Source of the DNA: Lactuca virosa
Lineage: Eukaryota; Streptophyta; Magnoliopsida; Asterales; Asteraceae
Direction: 5' to 3'
Assembly: GCA_928212115.1 (NCBI GenBank)
Contig: CAKMRJ010005745.1
Location: 215,938,533 to 216,002,532 of the forward strand
DNA length: 64,000 nucleotides
Shown here: positions 34,552 through 45,602 of the stretch, one piece after another
Layout: each line of letters starts with the position of its first letter
How positions within the stretch are numbered: the stretch's first letter is position 1
Position numbers and translations under genes: made by a program
The notes under the pieces: generated by a model
Databases searched by the model: none
What the model saw: only the letters and a program-made list of their open reading frames with translations
Told to the model about the DNA's origin: nothing

Positions 34552-36749
34552 TGATGGGTGTCGAATCCATCAAACAAATAAATCCTATTTGCACTTATAT
34601 GATTTAAAAATAATAGTAATAGTGGCAAACCGGGTCGATCCTCAAGGACTCGGTTTTAATCCATAAACACACCAAAATAGTCATGTTTTTATTCCTATTG
34701 CATAAAAAGTAAATACGGAGGAGGATTTTGAAAACGAATAAAACTATATTGAAATATGGTAAAATAAATACTAGAAACAAAAATAAAAACGATCCGGTTC
34801 CGAGTTCTATTTTCCTAATGATGCAAGCTAATAATGATTGATGTCAAGTTGAATTATAATCTAAGTTGGTACTTGGAAACATTAACAAGCTCTAACACTT
34901 CTCATTCACCAAATTGTTTAACCAAAACAAACTCTTTGAATTAAACCTAACCCTTCTAATTTAATCTAAACAAGTTCTTAGATAGAAATCAAAAGGTTGC
35001 ATTAAGTTTTGTGTGAATGTTCCCAACAACATCCAATACTCCTCACAAGCTCGGGAGCGTAAGAATGTGTGAATATGATTTACAGTAGATTTATTCAAAA
35101 GAATTCAATTTAGTGCTTGTTACTTACTCTATTTCACAAACAATTATGGATTTTGCAAAATAGATAACTTGAATGATCAAACTCTAATTCAAATGGCCAA
35201 CAAGAATTACAATTAAAATCAAACATTCGATTAAAAGGAAATCAAATTCACTAGATAGAATACAAATTCAACATCAAATCATATGATCAACTACATAAAA
35301 AGGAAGTTCAAACTACAAAAAGTACTAACTAGTTGATGATTGAATTAGCACCAAAAGACTGATTTAGACGTGTGATCATGGATTGTTACGTGCAATGATT
35401 TTTATACAATTCCTAGTTTGGCCGCGACAGTCAACAAGCTCTGACAACCCGTTTCGCCAGACACTCGATTAAAACAAGCTCTTTAACCAAGCTACAAACT
35501 TATCTAACTAAAATGGGTGCTTCAATTAGAACTGACTCACTACAAAATTATCAAACGAGCAATTTGTAATTAGGTGAGAGCCGGATTAAAACACAAACGA
35601 AACACCAAACACAACGAACCCTCACGTAAGTTCGGAGAATTTACATTGTACCAACTTGATTTCATAACACAAGTGTATTATTTGCTACTTAGACCAATTA
35701 AAAGAACAATTACAGATTCAATTAATTGATTAGCAATTCATCATTAAAACCCTAAGCGGGTTGCTCAAGCCCAACTAAAATTGTAACAACGAAATTAATG
35801 AAATCAAAAATCATATGGATAGGAGCGTATTAAATCTAAATAACAATCTCACACAACGATCTAAAACAAGTCTAAATAATCAAACTAATTCAAACATCAA
35901 ACCCGGTGGTTTAGCCGTTTAAGACGGCTAAACCCCGGAAACTACAATTTAATCAACGAAAAATAAAACTTACTACAAGAAATTAAGATTGTTTTGATGC
36001 TTGAAACCTAAAGAAAATCCTCCTGTCGCTTGCTCGTTCTGTTCTGTTTTTCTTGCCGTGAGTTCTCCCCCCTAAAATATATGTGTCCTCATAATAATAA
36101 CCACCCCCCAAAAAACAAAAACCTATTCGTGATTAGCCTTTTCTCATCAAACATGGGCTAGTACTTCATTTAATATGGGCTGCCAAACTAGACTAAGAAG
36201 TACTATTGGGCTGATTTAAAATGACCAAAAATAGGCTGTAATGTATAGGCTAAAAAGTGGGCTGTCATTTTTATTTCTTTTTTGGACAGATTTCCTGCTA
36301 CTGTTCACGAGGCCTGTAAGGAGCATCAAACGATCTCCAAATCCGATCTCCACCGTTCAGATTATTGATATATGGGTTAGGAAGACACCAGTAAAATTTT
36401 AGCTCGATCGGACTACGTTTACCCCTCGATCCAATCACTTTACGAAAGCTGCGCATTGCTGCCAAATTTCCAAAAAAAATCTTTAAATCACTTCGTTTTA
36501 TTGCTTTATCGTGGATGTTGTTACGAGACTTCAAATGTGGTTGCAATGTCTTCCATGTGAATTGTATCGGTGCTAAAAAAATATCATTACCCGCTTACAT
36601 AAATCTGCACAAATTAAGCTTAAACGAGTAAAATTGTCCCAAACTAACGACACAATGAAACATATGAAATGCATACTAAATTTACACAATATATCGTGAA
36701 AATAAATAACAAAAATATACTAAAATGATACGTAAAAATGAACCTAACA
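34552..36749 (-). repeat. 5' LTR of the nested element (2198 bp)
   Basis: In element orientation it starts TGTTAGGTTCATTT at 36749 and ends ACACCCATCA at 34552, followed by the primer site. About 1.3 percent substitution from the other LTR by eye, plus the 40-bp indel. Confidence 0.93.
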
Positions 36750-37315
36750 AAGACATAGAGGTGTCCAGATCTGGAACCATATCCTTATGACAAGTCCAAA
36801 TCCGAGTATGACACCCTTTTTGCACCAAAAGTGACCATATTCTTCCATAAGATGAGATCTAAGCAAATAGAGATCAAGGTAGCAACTTTTTACCTCTAAA
36901 TGGATGCTAACAACAAGTAGATGCCGGATCCAAAGCCTTCTCCTCACTTCAATCTCTTCAACCTTCAAGTTTCCTTCCAAAAAGCACAAGATTCACTCTC
37001 CAAAGCTCACACACACTCAAGAAAGCACCAAAATACGGCTAGGGTTTCTCTCTGGATTGTAAGAACGATGAATGAGGCTACAAATGAGCCATAAGTTCTT
37101 TAAATAGGGTACAAACCCCTGAAAATTAGGGTTTTCCTTTACAGCGCCTACTCGTCGAGTCGGGGCCTTCCGACTCGTCGAGTAGGATCTAAATCTCGCG
37201 TCCTCATAAATGATCTCTACTCGACGATTTGGAGCTCCCCAACTCGTCTAGTCCTAGAACAAAACCCTAACAACTTAGAGAATTAAATGATACCTGGAAC
37301 AGGCGTTACATCAAT

Positions 37316-38201
37316 AAACAATTCATTAATTCCACAAAACAGAGTAATAATGTAAAAAGAAAAATAAAACATAAATTTTAACGTGATTTACACAATCATG
37401 ATGATTGGTTGCGTTTACAGTCGAAAACGAGAGATAAATTTTATTATACCTGCCGAGAAAAGGTTTCAGTATATTTGGTTACAAGAATTCATGGATATAA
37501 ATATTTAGCACGACCCTATATTTTGGTCTGTCTAACGGCTATAGGTTCAAAAATGAATCAATCTCTACAACTTAACATTTACTTGATATGTTAGAATCAA
37601 TCAATCACACATAGGAGGGGTGCCCACGAAGGTGGCTCACGACAGTGTTCAGGCGGAGAGTATTTGGGGGTCGGAGGAGGAAGCTAACAATGGAGGATGA
37701 AATAGCATCTAGGGTTCTTATTTAATTTCATATTATTTACATATTTGGTCCCTATAGTTTACAAAATGGTTAAATAACATAGGAGACGGAATTAAGGGTA
37801 TACCGATCTCTTTTAAAAGGTAACAACTCAAAAGTCAAATTTAACACCTAAATGAAGGACCTCGAAAGAAAATGAAACCATAGGGATCAAGCGCAAGACG
37901 TTTTGATAGTTGTATTGAATCAACTTGTTTTGACAAACAACAAGGAACAACCGTGTAATTTTATCAAAAAATAATTTTGATTATTTTGCTTATTATACCT
38001 AAACAATAAGATTGATTCTCGAGTATATTTCTTTGTGAATTACTTTTATACCGAACATGGCTAAATTCTCTTTCTTTGAATTTTCATTTCAATTCCATTT
38101 CACTTAACTGTCAATGTGGAAGAAATGAAGAAATGCAGAAGAACACTTTTCAAGTGATCCCACATCGGATTGGGTAAAAAGCTTTTTACTTCACTTGTAC
38201 A
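37316..38201. other. Intergenic, no gene seen
   Basis: No recognisable gene or repeat. A short GC-richer patch (37610-37690, GGAGGGGTGCCCACGAAGG) could be a gene fragment, but no frame is supported. Just before the foldback there is ATCCCACATCGG (38157-38168); see rejected items. Confidence 0.5.
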
Positions 38202-38210
38202 ATTGGAAAA

Positions 38211-38785
38211 GGGAAAACTGCAATAAAGTCCCTACATATTGACCTCATAATCAATTTAGTCCTTATATATTGTTTTTATTCAATTAATTCCCAAATACCG
38301 GTAATCGTATTCAATTTAACCCTTTGACCCGGTCAACAGGTCATCCAACTTTCAAAAATTACATTTTTGGCCCAGATTTCAAAATTTATTACATACTTGG
38401 TCCAAAATTTACACTTTTGGACCTGATTTTCGATTTTGTTACAAATTTGGTCTAAACTTTACCCTTTTTGCCCAAATTTTAGAATTTTGTTATGAATTCA
38501 TCCTAACTTTAGTTTTTTTACAACTTTTTTTCTCAAAAAAATTGTTTCTAATATGTTTTTTCTTTATAAAATCATATTTATACAAAAAAAAAAAAAAAAC
38601 GAATTTTCACATAAAAATCTTATATTTTCTATATAAAAACTTTTTTTAAAAGTTTTCTTTATATGAAATATCTAGTTATAAAAATATGTATTTATTAAGT
38701 ATATAAATATATACAAATCCGTTTTTATAAAAAAAATGTATGCAAAAACGTATTTTACAAAAAAAATGTATACAAACACCTATCA

Positions 38786-38857
<72 letters not shown>

Positions 38858-39738
38858 AATAGGTGTGTATCTATATTTTTTTTTTATAAAATCGTGTTTG
38901 TTTATATATATTTTTTATAAAAACGTGTTTGAATAATTTTTTATATAATATGTATTTGTATACATTTTATAAAATCGTGTTTGTATATATTTTATAAAAA
39001 CGTGTTTGAATAATTTTTTATATAATACGTGTTTGTATATATTTTATAAAATCGTGTTTGTATACATTTGATAAAATGTATACAAACACGTATTATATAA
39101 AAAACTATTCAAACACGTTTTTATAAAAAAAATTGTAAACAAACACGATTTTATAAAAAAAAATATAGATAAAATTGGTGTTTGTATACATTTTTTTGTA
39201 AAATACGTTGTTGTATACATTTTTTTTATAAAAACGGATTTGTATATATTTATATACTTATAAATACCTATTTTTATAACTAGATATTTCATATACAAAA
39301 AACATTTTTAAAAAAGTTTTTATATAGAAAATATAAGATTTTTATGTGAAATCACATTTTTTTGTATAAATATGATTTTATAAAGAAAAAACATATTAAA
39401 AACAATTCTTTGAGAAAAAAAGTTGTAAAAAAAAAAACTAAAGTTAGGATAAATTCATAGTAAAATTCTAAAATTTGGGCAAAAAGGGTAAAGTTTGGAC
39501 CAAATTTGTAACAAAATTTAAAATATGGGCCAAAAGTGTAAAATTTGGACCAAATTTGTAATAAATTTTGAAATCCGGGCCAAAAATGTAATTTTTGAAA
39601 GTTGGAGGACCTGTTGACCGGGTCAAAGGGTTAAGTTGAATACGATTACCGGTATTTGAGACTTAATTGAATAAAAAAAATATATAAGGACTAAATCGAT
39701 TATGAAACCAATATGTAGGGACTTTATTGTAGTTTTTC
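38211..39738. mobile_element. Third foldback element (Mutator-like)
   Basis: The left end GGGAAAACTGCAATAAAGTCCC and the inverse of the right end (GAAAAACTACAATAAAGTCCC, ending near 39738) match. Pairing continues through TACATATTG...CATAATC and the blocks GACCTGTTGACCGGGTCAA and TACCGGTAATCGTATTCAA. Flanks ATTGGAAAA (38202-38210) and ATTGAAAAA (39739-39747) are a 9-bp duplication with one mismatch. The fold centre is near 39070. The left arm is longer because of a (TA)n expansion (38789-38850) and duplicated GTGTTTGTATATATTTTATAAAA units. No coding capacity. Confidence 0.87.
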
Positions 39739-39817
39739 ATTGAAAAAAAACTTTTTACTTTCACTTGTACAATTGTACGCTCACACCCAGTGAGGTTTAT
39801 AAATCACTTAAATAGTT

Positions 39818-40165
39818 AAATCTACTTCTTGGATCAACTTTTTTTTTTTTTTTTTTTAATGTCTCTTTTCGGTGTCTCTTGGAAAAATTAAGAGGTGTCC
39901 TTCCATTTCTTAAAATAGAATATTACTAAATCTTGTTCTTCAATCAGTTTTTTATACCTTGTTAATGCCCCTTTATAGCGTCCCTTGGAAAAAACTGAGA
40001 GGCGTCCTTCCGTTTCTTATAAGAAAATATTACTAAATCTTGTTCGTGGATCAGTTTCAACCTTGTTAATCTTGTTTGTGGTGTCCCTTGGACAAATTGA
40101 AAGCTGTTCTTTCATTTCTTAAAATAGTATTAACAATCTAGAGTTGTCCTTTCATTTCTTAAAAG
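39818..40165 (+). repeat. Diverged tandem repeat, period about 105 bp, 3-4 copies
   Basis: Copies begin with GTGTCTCTTGGAAAAATTAAGAGG (39873), GCGTCCCTTGGAAAAAACTGAGAGG (39979) and GTGTCCCTTGGACAAATTGAAAG (40081), each followed by TCCTTCCATTTCTTA, AAATATTACTAAATCTTGTTC and a GATCAGTTT segment. A partial copy precedes the first. Confidence 0.8.
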
Positions 40166-42810
40166 GTTAATTTAGGTCCCTGGGATGATTCACCCTTCAA
40201 GGAAGTATGGAGCCATTCCAGAGAATATAAGTAGTGGAAATTAACTTGTATGCTTTGGAAGTCTACCAAGTGTTTTTTTTCTTATTATGAGGTAAGCATC
40301 GAGTAAAAATTACACTTGGAAACCATGCACTTAGAAGTTTGGTTTCTTTGGGTTAGAATTGGTGCACAGGTTTACATGGGAAACAATGCTCGAGAAAATC
40401 CTTTCTAGATTAGACAGGCCACATTAGGGAGCTTGAGAAATTATTGGAAGGGGAATGAGGAGCGAATGGTGATGCAGGTTTTACCATATCAATGACTGGA
40501 GAATGATAACACATATCTTTCATTTTTTCAAACATGGCATTGCGAGATCATGAGTAGGATATCTTGCATTACCAAGTTAGCATCATGAAGGAATATATAC
40601 AAAACATCGGCAATTAGTGTATCTTGCTTAAAATTTAGTCTACCTAAATTTTCTAGAAGTTTTAATGGTATAAGGGTTCGTTGTGGATGTATGATATAAA
40701 CACACATGGGACGCTTTTCATCATGGGCATTGAAATCGTAACAACCCGGTGTAAATACACCACCACCTTCCAACAAGAAGAAGCAAGAAGATCTGCAAAG
40801 GAAGGAGGGAATAAGCAAACATCTAGTTATATAGCTGATCCAATGTGCAGATCAATTAGTTAAATTGACTGTAATGCTATCAAAGTACAAAACAAGGACT
40901 ACTAAATTATTTAAGGATAAAAGATCAAGCATCTATAACATATATATAGCAAGCTAACAACAGGAAAATATTCATGTATTCCAGTGGATATCAGCCAATA
41001 ATTTATGGTTCTATCACAGTTCAGATGTAATTCTGAATCTCTAGAAACCAAAAGCCCGGCCTAGTTTTGATGAAAAAAACACAGCAGTTTCAATGATTGT
41101 AATGCGCTGAGGTTTGCAGGCACTGATTAGGGTGTAGGATTATAAATCAATTAAGTAGACAAACCAATCAAAAGAGTAAAGCAACTGAAGAATGGAAGAA
41201 GAAAACCACATGACTCGCACTAATCACAACTACTTTATTAATTATCAACTTGTACAATATCTCGAACAACATGCAATTGGCCAATAACTTTAATCAGTTT
41301 ATAAACCAATGAAATAATTTTTAGGTATATATATACTTTCGAAAGTAGTCAATATTCTTAATAAAGACACAATATATTATATATGCACATTGCTATGCAT
41401 TTGTGAATGTGCACAAATCACAATATCAATTTCTCTGAAATGTGACCACATATTGATCAAATGTTGATGGTTATCATAGAAGTGTTCTCACCAAGGCATA
41501 TATAAGGAAAGTAATGATGGTAGTCTTAATGATCTCGGGATGCATTTAGAATGGAAAATCTGGTTGCTTTTCATACTCATTCCGAAAACCCAACATTCTA
41601 CAATAATTTTCTAATACAAACGCACAGGCAACATGCCATCAACCAAACACGCTATATATAGGAGTTTAATTCCTTTATATTCTGAATCCATTTAGAATTC
41701 TTTGATAAATTCCAAATCTTTCCAAGAGAATCCCACCAATCAAACACTCACTAAGAATCATAAAATACTTTTTCTTTTATAGGGTATGTTTGACAACGAT
41801 TTTTTGAGAGATTTTAGGAAAACTGGAATCAACGAAAAAAAATTCGTTTGAGAAATATAAGCTTAAAGTTTTTATTTTAAACAAAAAAGCTTTTAATCCA
41901 AAATCTATATTTTTTATGTAATTTTACAAATATTTCACAACAAATAGTAGCAACAATTTCTGTTAAGAGCTAGTTTTACCAAATATATCCTTAAAGAACA
42001 TGACATGTGTTAACTTCTTTGTAAACCAAGCCAGCTCCCAGCCTCCCACACTTGGTAATGTGGGATGATTTTCATGTTCACATTTGCTTATTTTTTTTCC
42101 ATTACATTCTCTTTTCCTGTCAAACCAATTGTAGTATCATGTTTTCTAATAAAAATTGGTTCTTCTTTAATAAAGCACTGTGAATTTAGTTATTGCATCT
42201 TATTTTAGTCTTTAACTTTGATTTGTTTTGAAGGATCATTTAACTTTGATTTGTTGGTTTCATGCTTAAATGCTAAAGGCTGGAATCAGTATAAATTGTT
42301 AACAAATTTGGACCGAGTCTATATCAAATATTCTAGTCTAATAGAGTTGTTGGACCGAGTCCATTGCCAAACTTTTTTTTGCCCCCATTTAAAAAAAAAA
42401 ATATGGGTCCGCCCATGCATGCTCTTTACCAAAGATTTTATAAAGGGCTCACGTTTTATAATCAAATACATTACTCAATATCTCCTATTGCCCACATGAC
42501 ACAAACCCACAACCATCATCTAGAAATTAAATCAAAGGTAACCGATCATACATACTGTCTTAACCAAAATAGTAGATTGGTTTAAATAACTCGAAACAAC
42601 CAAACCATGTGCTTATAAGGAGCTCAAGGTTCATATAAAAAACCTATATGGGATGGAATGGTACATTGATAAAAAAGCAAACTAAATCTATTTTACTTGG
42701 AACAACAGATTATTAAAGGCATCATTGGCAAAATATATACTCCAACTCCATGACCATGCCACACACATGTATATCAACTAACTTAAATAATTAAGAGCAA
42801 AATGAAAATA
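40166..42810. other. Intergenic, one possible MITE, no gene seen
   Basis: No supported gene. 41780-41993 has TAGGGTATGTTTGAC at the left and the inverse of TACCAAATATATCCTTA at the right, which resemble hAT MITE ends, but no 8-bp duplication was found. Short ORFs at 40528-40863 and 42218-42585 lack recognised domains. Confidence 0.45.
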
Positions 42811-43314
42811 TCAAAGATATAACAATGAAGCTACAGATGCTACCAAAATGCACAAACAACCAATCCTTCCCGAGTGAGCAACCATGGCATAAACTGAAGC
42901 CGGACCAAGACGTGTGCAGGTAGAAATGAAATGTTGGGCTGCTGAAGCCAAACCATAAAAGAGTAGACTGGTAATGGCGATATTCATGGATCGAGGATGA
43001 GTTTTGAAAGGAAATTCAGACCCCTGCGACTTCATTTCTGCAAAAATATATAAACTAGTGATGATAAAGCTAAGTGGTGTTGGGGGCATGATTACAGCTT
43101 CATCCCCAAATGTTCGCCAGTAATAGTTGATCCAGAGGTGAGCGAGAGGTTGTAGTAGATTGACGATGTGTGATATGCATTTGAACAAAAACGTTAACAC
43201 AAAACTGAAGGTGACGTGGCTGGCTTCTATGGGTGGTTGTGGTTCTACCTCCACGACTATAGCTTCTTCGTAGACTGGATTATCCATGGCTGAATGCATT
43301 CTCTCTTCTGACAT
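42811..43314 (-). CDS. Small multi-pass membrane protein, unknown function, 167 aa
   Basis: Intact single-exon ORF from ATG at 43314 to the stop at 42811. The first 32 residues are acidic and soluble (MSEERMHSAMDNPVYEEAIV...). Then come hydrophobic segments at about 34-60, 77-94, 108-128 and 140-167, so three or four membrane spans; the protein ends within the last span (CILVASVASLLYL). A TATA box is placed correctly upstream. I do not recognise the family. It resembles the small DUF-type membrane proteins of plants in size and layout, but no function should be assigned. Codon use and G+C are higher than the surrounding DNA, which supports a real gene. A shorter start at Met6 or Met10 is possible. 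Confidence 0.75.
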   Translation of the reverse strand: MSEERMHSAMDNPVYEEAIVVEVEPQPPIEASHVTFSFVLTFLFKCISHIVNLLQPLAHLWINYYWRTFGDEAVIMPPTPLSFIITSLYIFAEMKSQGSEFPFKTHPRSMNIAITSLLFYGLASAAQHFISTCTRLGPASVYAMVAHSGRIGCLCILVASVASLLYL

Positions 43315-43390
43315 TTTTGGAAGTGAAACTCTCGGGTTGTGGTTTGTGAGGAGACCGCTTTCTTCAACACAAAAATTTATAGCGCGAATC

Positions 43391-43398
43391 TATATATA
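43391..43398 (-). promoter_or_regulatory. TATA box of the membrane-protein gene
   Basis: On the minus strand TATATATAG follows GCGGT and lies about 77-84 bases before the ATG, giving a predicted leader of about 45-50 bases. A second AT-rich CTATAAATTT lies at about 43375-43384 and could serve instead. Confidence 0.6.
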
Positions 43399-43399
43399 A

Positions 43400-45602
43400 C
43401 CGCTGGGCGCTGGCTGCTGCCTGCTGCCTGCGACCATATATAGTACTTAATCATTGTGTGCTAACACCTATGAAACTTCCAATTTCATCCTTACATTTAG
43501 ATTATACTTTTCAATCTATGCCTTGTACTTTGAGTGTTTTAACATATTACTACATATATTCTAACAAATATTGTCATTAAATTTTATCAGTAATACCTTC
43601 GACATTGAATATTAATAATATTTATTTTGCTTTTAGTTTTATCACAAAAGTCAGCAAGTTATTGTATATCACTGTATTCATTGTCCTTTAATTGCATAGG
43701 ATTTAATAAAATAAATCTTTTATTCTAACTGAATATTGATATTTAATTATCTATTTTTTATCTTTTCTTTTATATTTTATTTGCATTTATAAAACTAACT
43801 TGGTGTAGAAAACAAACTGGTTAAGCAGGTTTAGTAACCAGTTAAATAAGGTTTTTTTTTTTTTTTTTTTTTTGAAACATATGATTTATGTAGGGGAGGA
43901 TCTATTTAGGTGTCCAGGATAGACCGTAATACCCCTAAAATTTTCAGACGCAGTTGAAATTTTTTGAGAGTATTTTTGGTGTAATGCAATTGTTTCGGTG
44001 TGCTACCTCGACAATTTACGTGTGTTACTTATGATATTTTGTCTTAGCTCCGCCATTGGATTTATGTTTGTGTCTAGTTAAGTCAGGTTGGTCGTTAACA
44101 TCTTTTGTATGTTTCTAAAAGAATTATAAATACTTTAAATATAAAATATTATTAGTGAAAATATAGTATTGATATCTGAATAATAGCATAAAGAAAAACT
44201 CTTTCCAACATGACTCCAACCTACTCAAAACGTTGGTCTTCTTGCTCTAATTAATAAGTTGTAAATGTGAATACTACATATAAGTTCTTATAAAAAGTAG
44301 ACAAAGATATCTATATATAACTATAATAAGAAATTTTAGTAATAGATTCTCTTCGATAAACATCTAATAAATGAGGTTATATATAATGCTCTTATTCTAT
44401 TTTTATGATAAAGTGAAAAAAAGTAAATACCACTAATAGTTAATATTTGCACTACTTTTAAAATATTGATAAAATAAAAGATAAAAAGTTAAAAAGTTAT
44501 ACATAGTTTTTACTTTTTACTATATATTTTAAAATTGAGATGATAAAAATATATGAGAGAGAGATGTGAAGAGATTGTATTACGTAAATAAAGGGGGAAA
44601 AAGAAGTTTTTTAGATTTTTAGGGGTTGCATTCCTAAATTTGCTAAAGCTTTGTCTGGTCATTATGAAACACTAAAATAACTTCCAACCATTCAGGTTCT
44701 CAAAAGGTGTAATTAATAAATCACTACACTCTGAATTCCATTAACATATACGGATAATCTACTTTCCACACTTTGTCCTTTCTTCCTTCCTGTGGATGTG
44801 ATTAGGATTTTAGGAAGGCTCCTGCTGGCTGACCTGGCTTTCTCTAAAGTAATATGGGAGCATATTTGGACGGATTAATTGGGCCCATTGAATCCATCTA
44901 AAGTCAAAGAAGCCATTGAAGTATGAAATGCAAGCCAAAGAAATGTGTTTCAATCTAAACCAATTAAAGCTATCGTGACAATGACAGCTTGGTTTATTTG
45001 GAGTGAATAATAAAGTGTTCAATAATCTAAACTAACTAAGAGAACACTTTTGTGTGGATCAAAAACAGGACAAATATTCCACATCTTAACTGCAACTCGT
45101 GGTGTATTTCTCCCCTCTCTTAGTTATGTATTGTAATTGCTCATCAGATCAGAGCTTTTTTCTAACTACTAGCTATTTTTTTTAAGGCAAAGACTATAAA
45201 TTAAAGAGAAAACACAAAGCCAGCTACTTGCTAGTGGTATTGATAATAACAATCTTTTCGCCGTTTAAAAAAAAGAATACACGGATAATCAATCATTATT
45301 ATCTACTATTACTTTATTATTTATAAGAAAACCCGGTTTTAATTTTGACACCAAAACAACATTTAAATAAAAGGGAATCGAATATTCTAACCATTTTTTT
45401 TGAAAACTAACTACTATCTTCAAAATGGGCATTCTAGAGCAGATATAAACGTGCCAAACCCATTACTATAGCTGAATGCCCTATATACGAGGCCCGCAGT
45501 CCCGCACCCATAAAACCGGAATAACCATTCCGGAACTTGTTACTTCTGGCATTCGGAACCTGTTCCTACATTTTGAACATAGAATTTTAAGGCTATCTAC
45601 CA
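43400..45602. other. Intergenic, AT-rich, no gene seen
   Basis: No supported gene. The stretch 43895-44060 (from GGGGAGGATCTATTTAGG to TAGCTCCGCCATTGG) looks like transposon-derived sequence of a common plant type, but ends were not found. Long poly-T at 43852-43873. Confidence 0.5.

Larger units (their letters stand above)
29532..36749 (-). mobile_element. Non-autonomous LTR retrotransposon, tRNA-Asp primed, complete
   Basis: A 7218-bp element on the minus strand with 5' LTR 34552-36749 and 3' LTR 29532-31769. LTRs start TGTTAGGTTC and end ACACCCATCA. The target duplication AAGAC (29527-29531 and 36750-36754) is exact. A tRNA-Asp primer site follows the 5' LTR by 3 bases, and a purine tract abuts the 3' LTR. 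The 2.78 kb interior has no gag, protease, integrase or reverse transcriptase reading frame that I can recognise; the longest ORFs are about 70 codons. The primer type and large LTRs fit Athila/Tat-like Ty3/gypsy elements, making this a large retrotransposon derivative mobilised in trans. The LTRs differ by roughly 25-30 substitutions plus a 40-bp indel by eye, so insertion is fairly recent. Confidence 0.92.
28105..37310 (-). mobile_element. Solo LTR (about 2.0 kb) split by a nested LTR element
   Basis: Minus-strand LTR: TGTAACGCCTG at 37310 to GGGTCGTTACA at 28105. The two parts (28105-29531 and 36755-37310) join to 1983 bp once the insertion at 29532-36749 and one AAGAC copy are removed. 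Flanks are TAAAT (28100-28104) and TCAAT (37311-37315), a 5-bp duplication with one change. In its own orientation it has two ACTCGTCGAGT motifs (37150-37183), TATA-like CTATTTAAAG (37098-37107), donor-like AGAG/GTAAAAAG (near 36893), four more ACTCGTCGAGT copies (29087-29312), a minisatellite, and GTTTCAG (28311-28317). No internal coding region, so it is best read as a solo LTR. Confidence 0.8.

Noticed and set aside
38157..38167. ATCCCACATCG, identical to the upstream element of plant snRNA promoters
   Set aside because: No TATA box at the 23-34 bp spacing and no snRNA sequence downstream, even after removing the foldback; probably chance.
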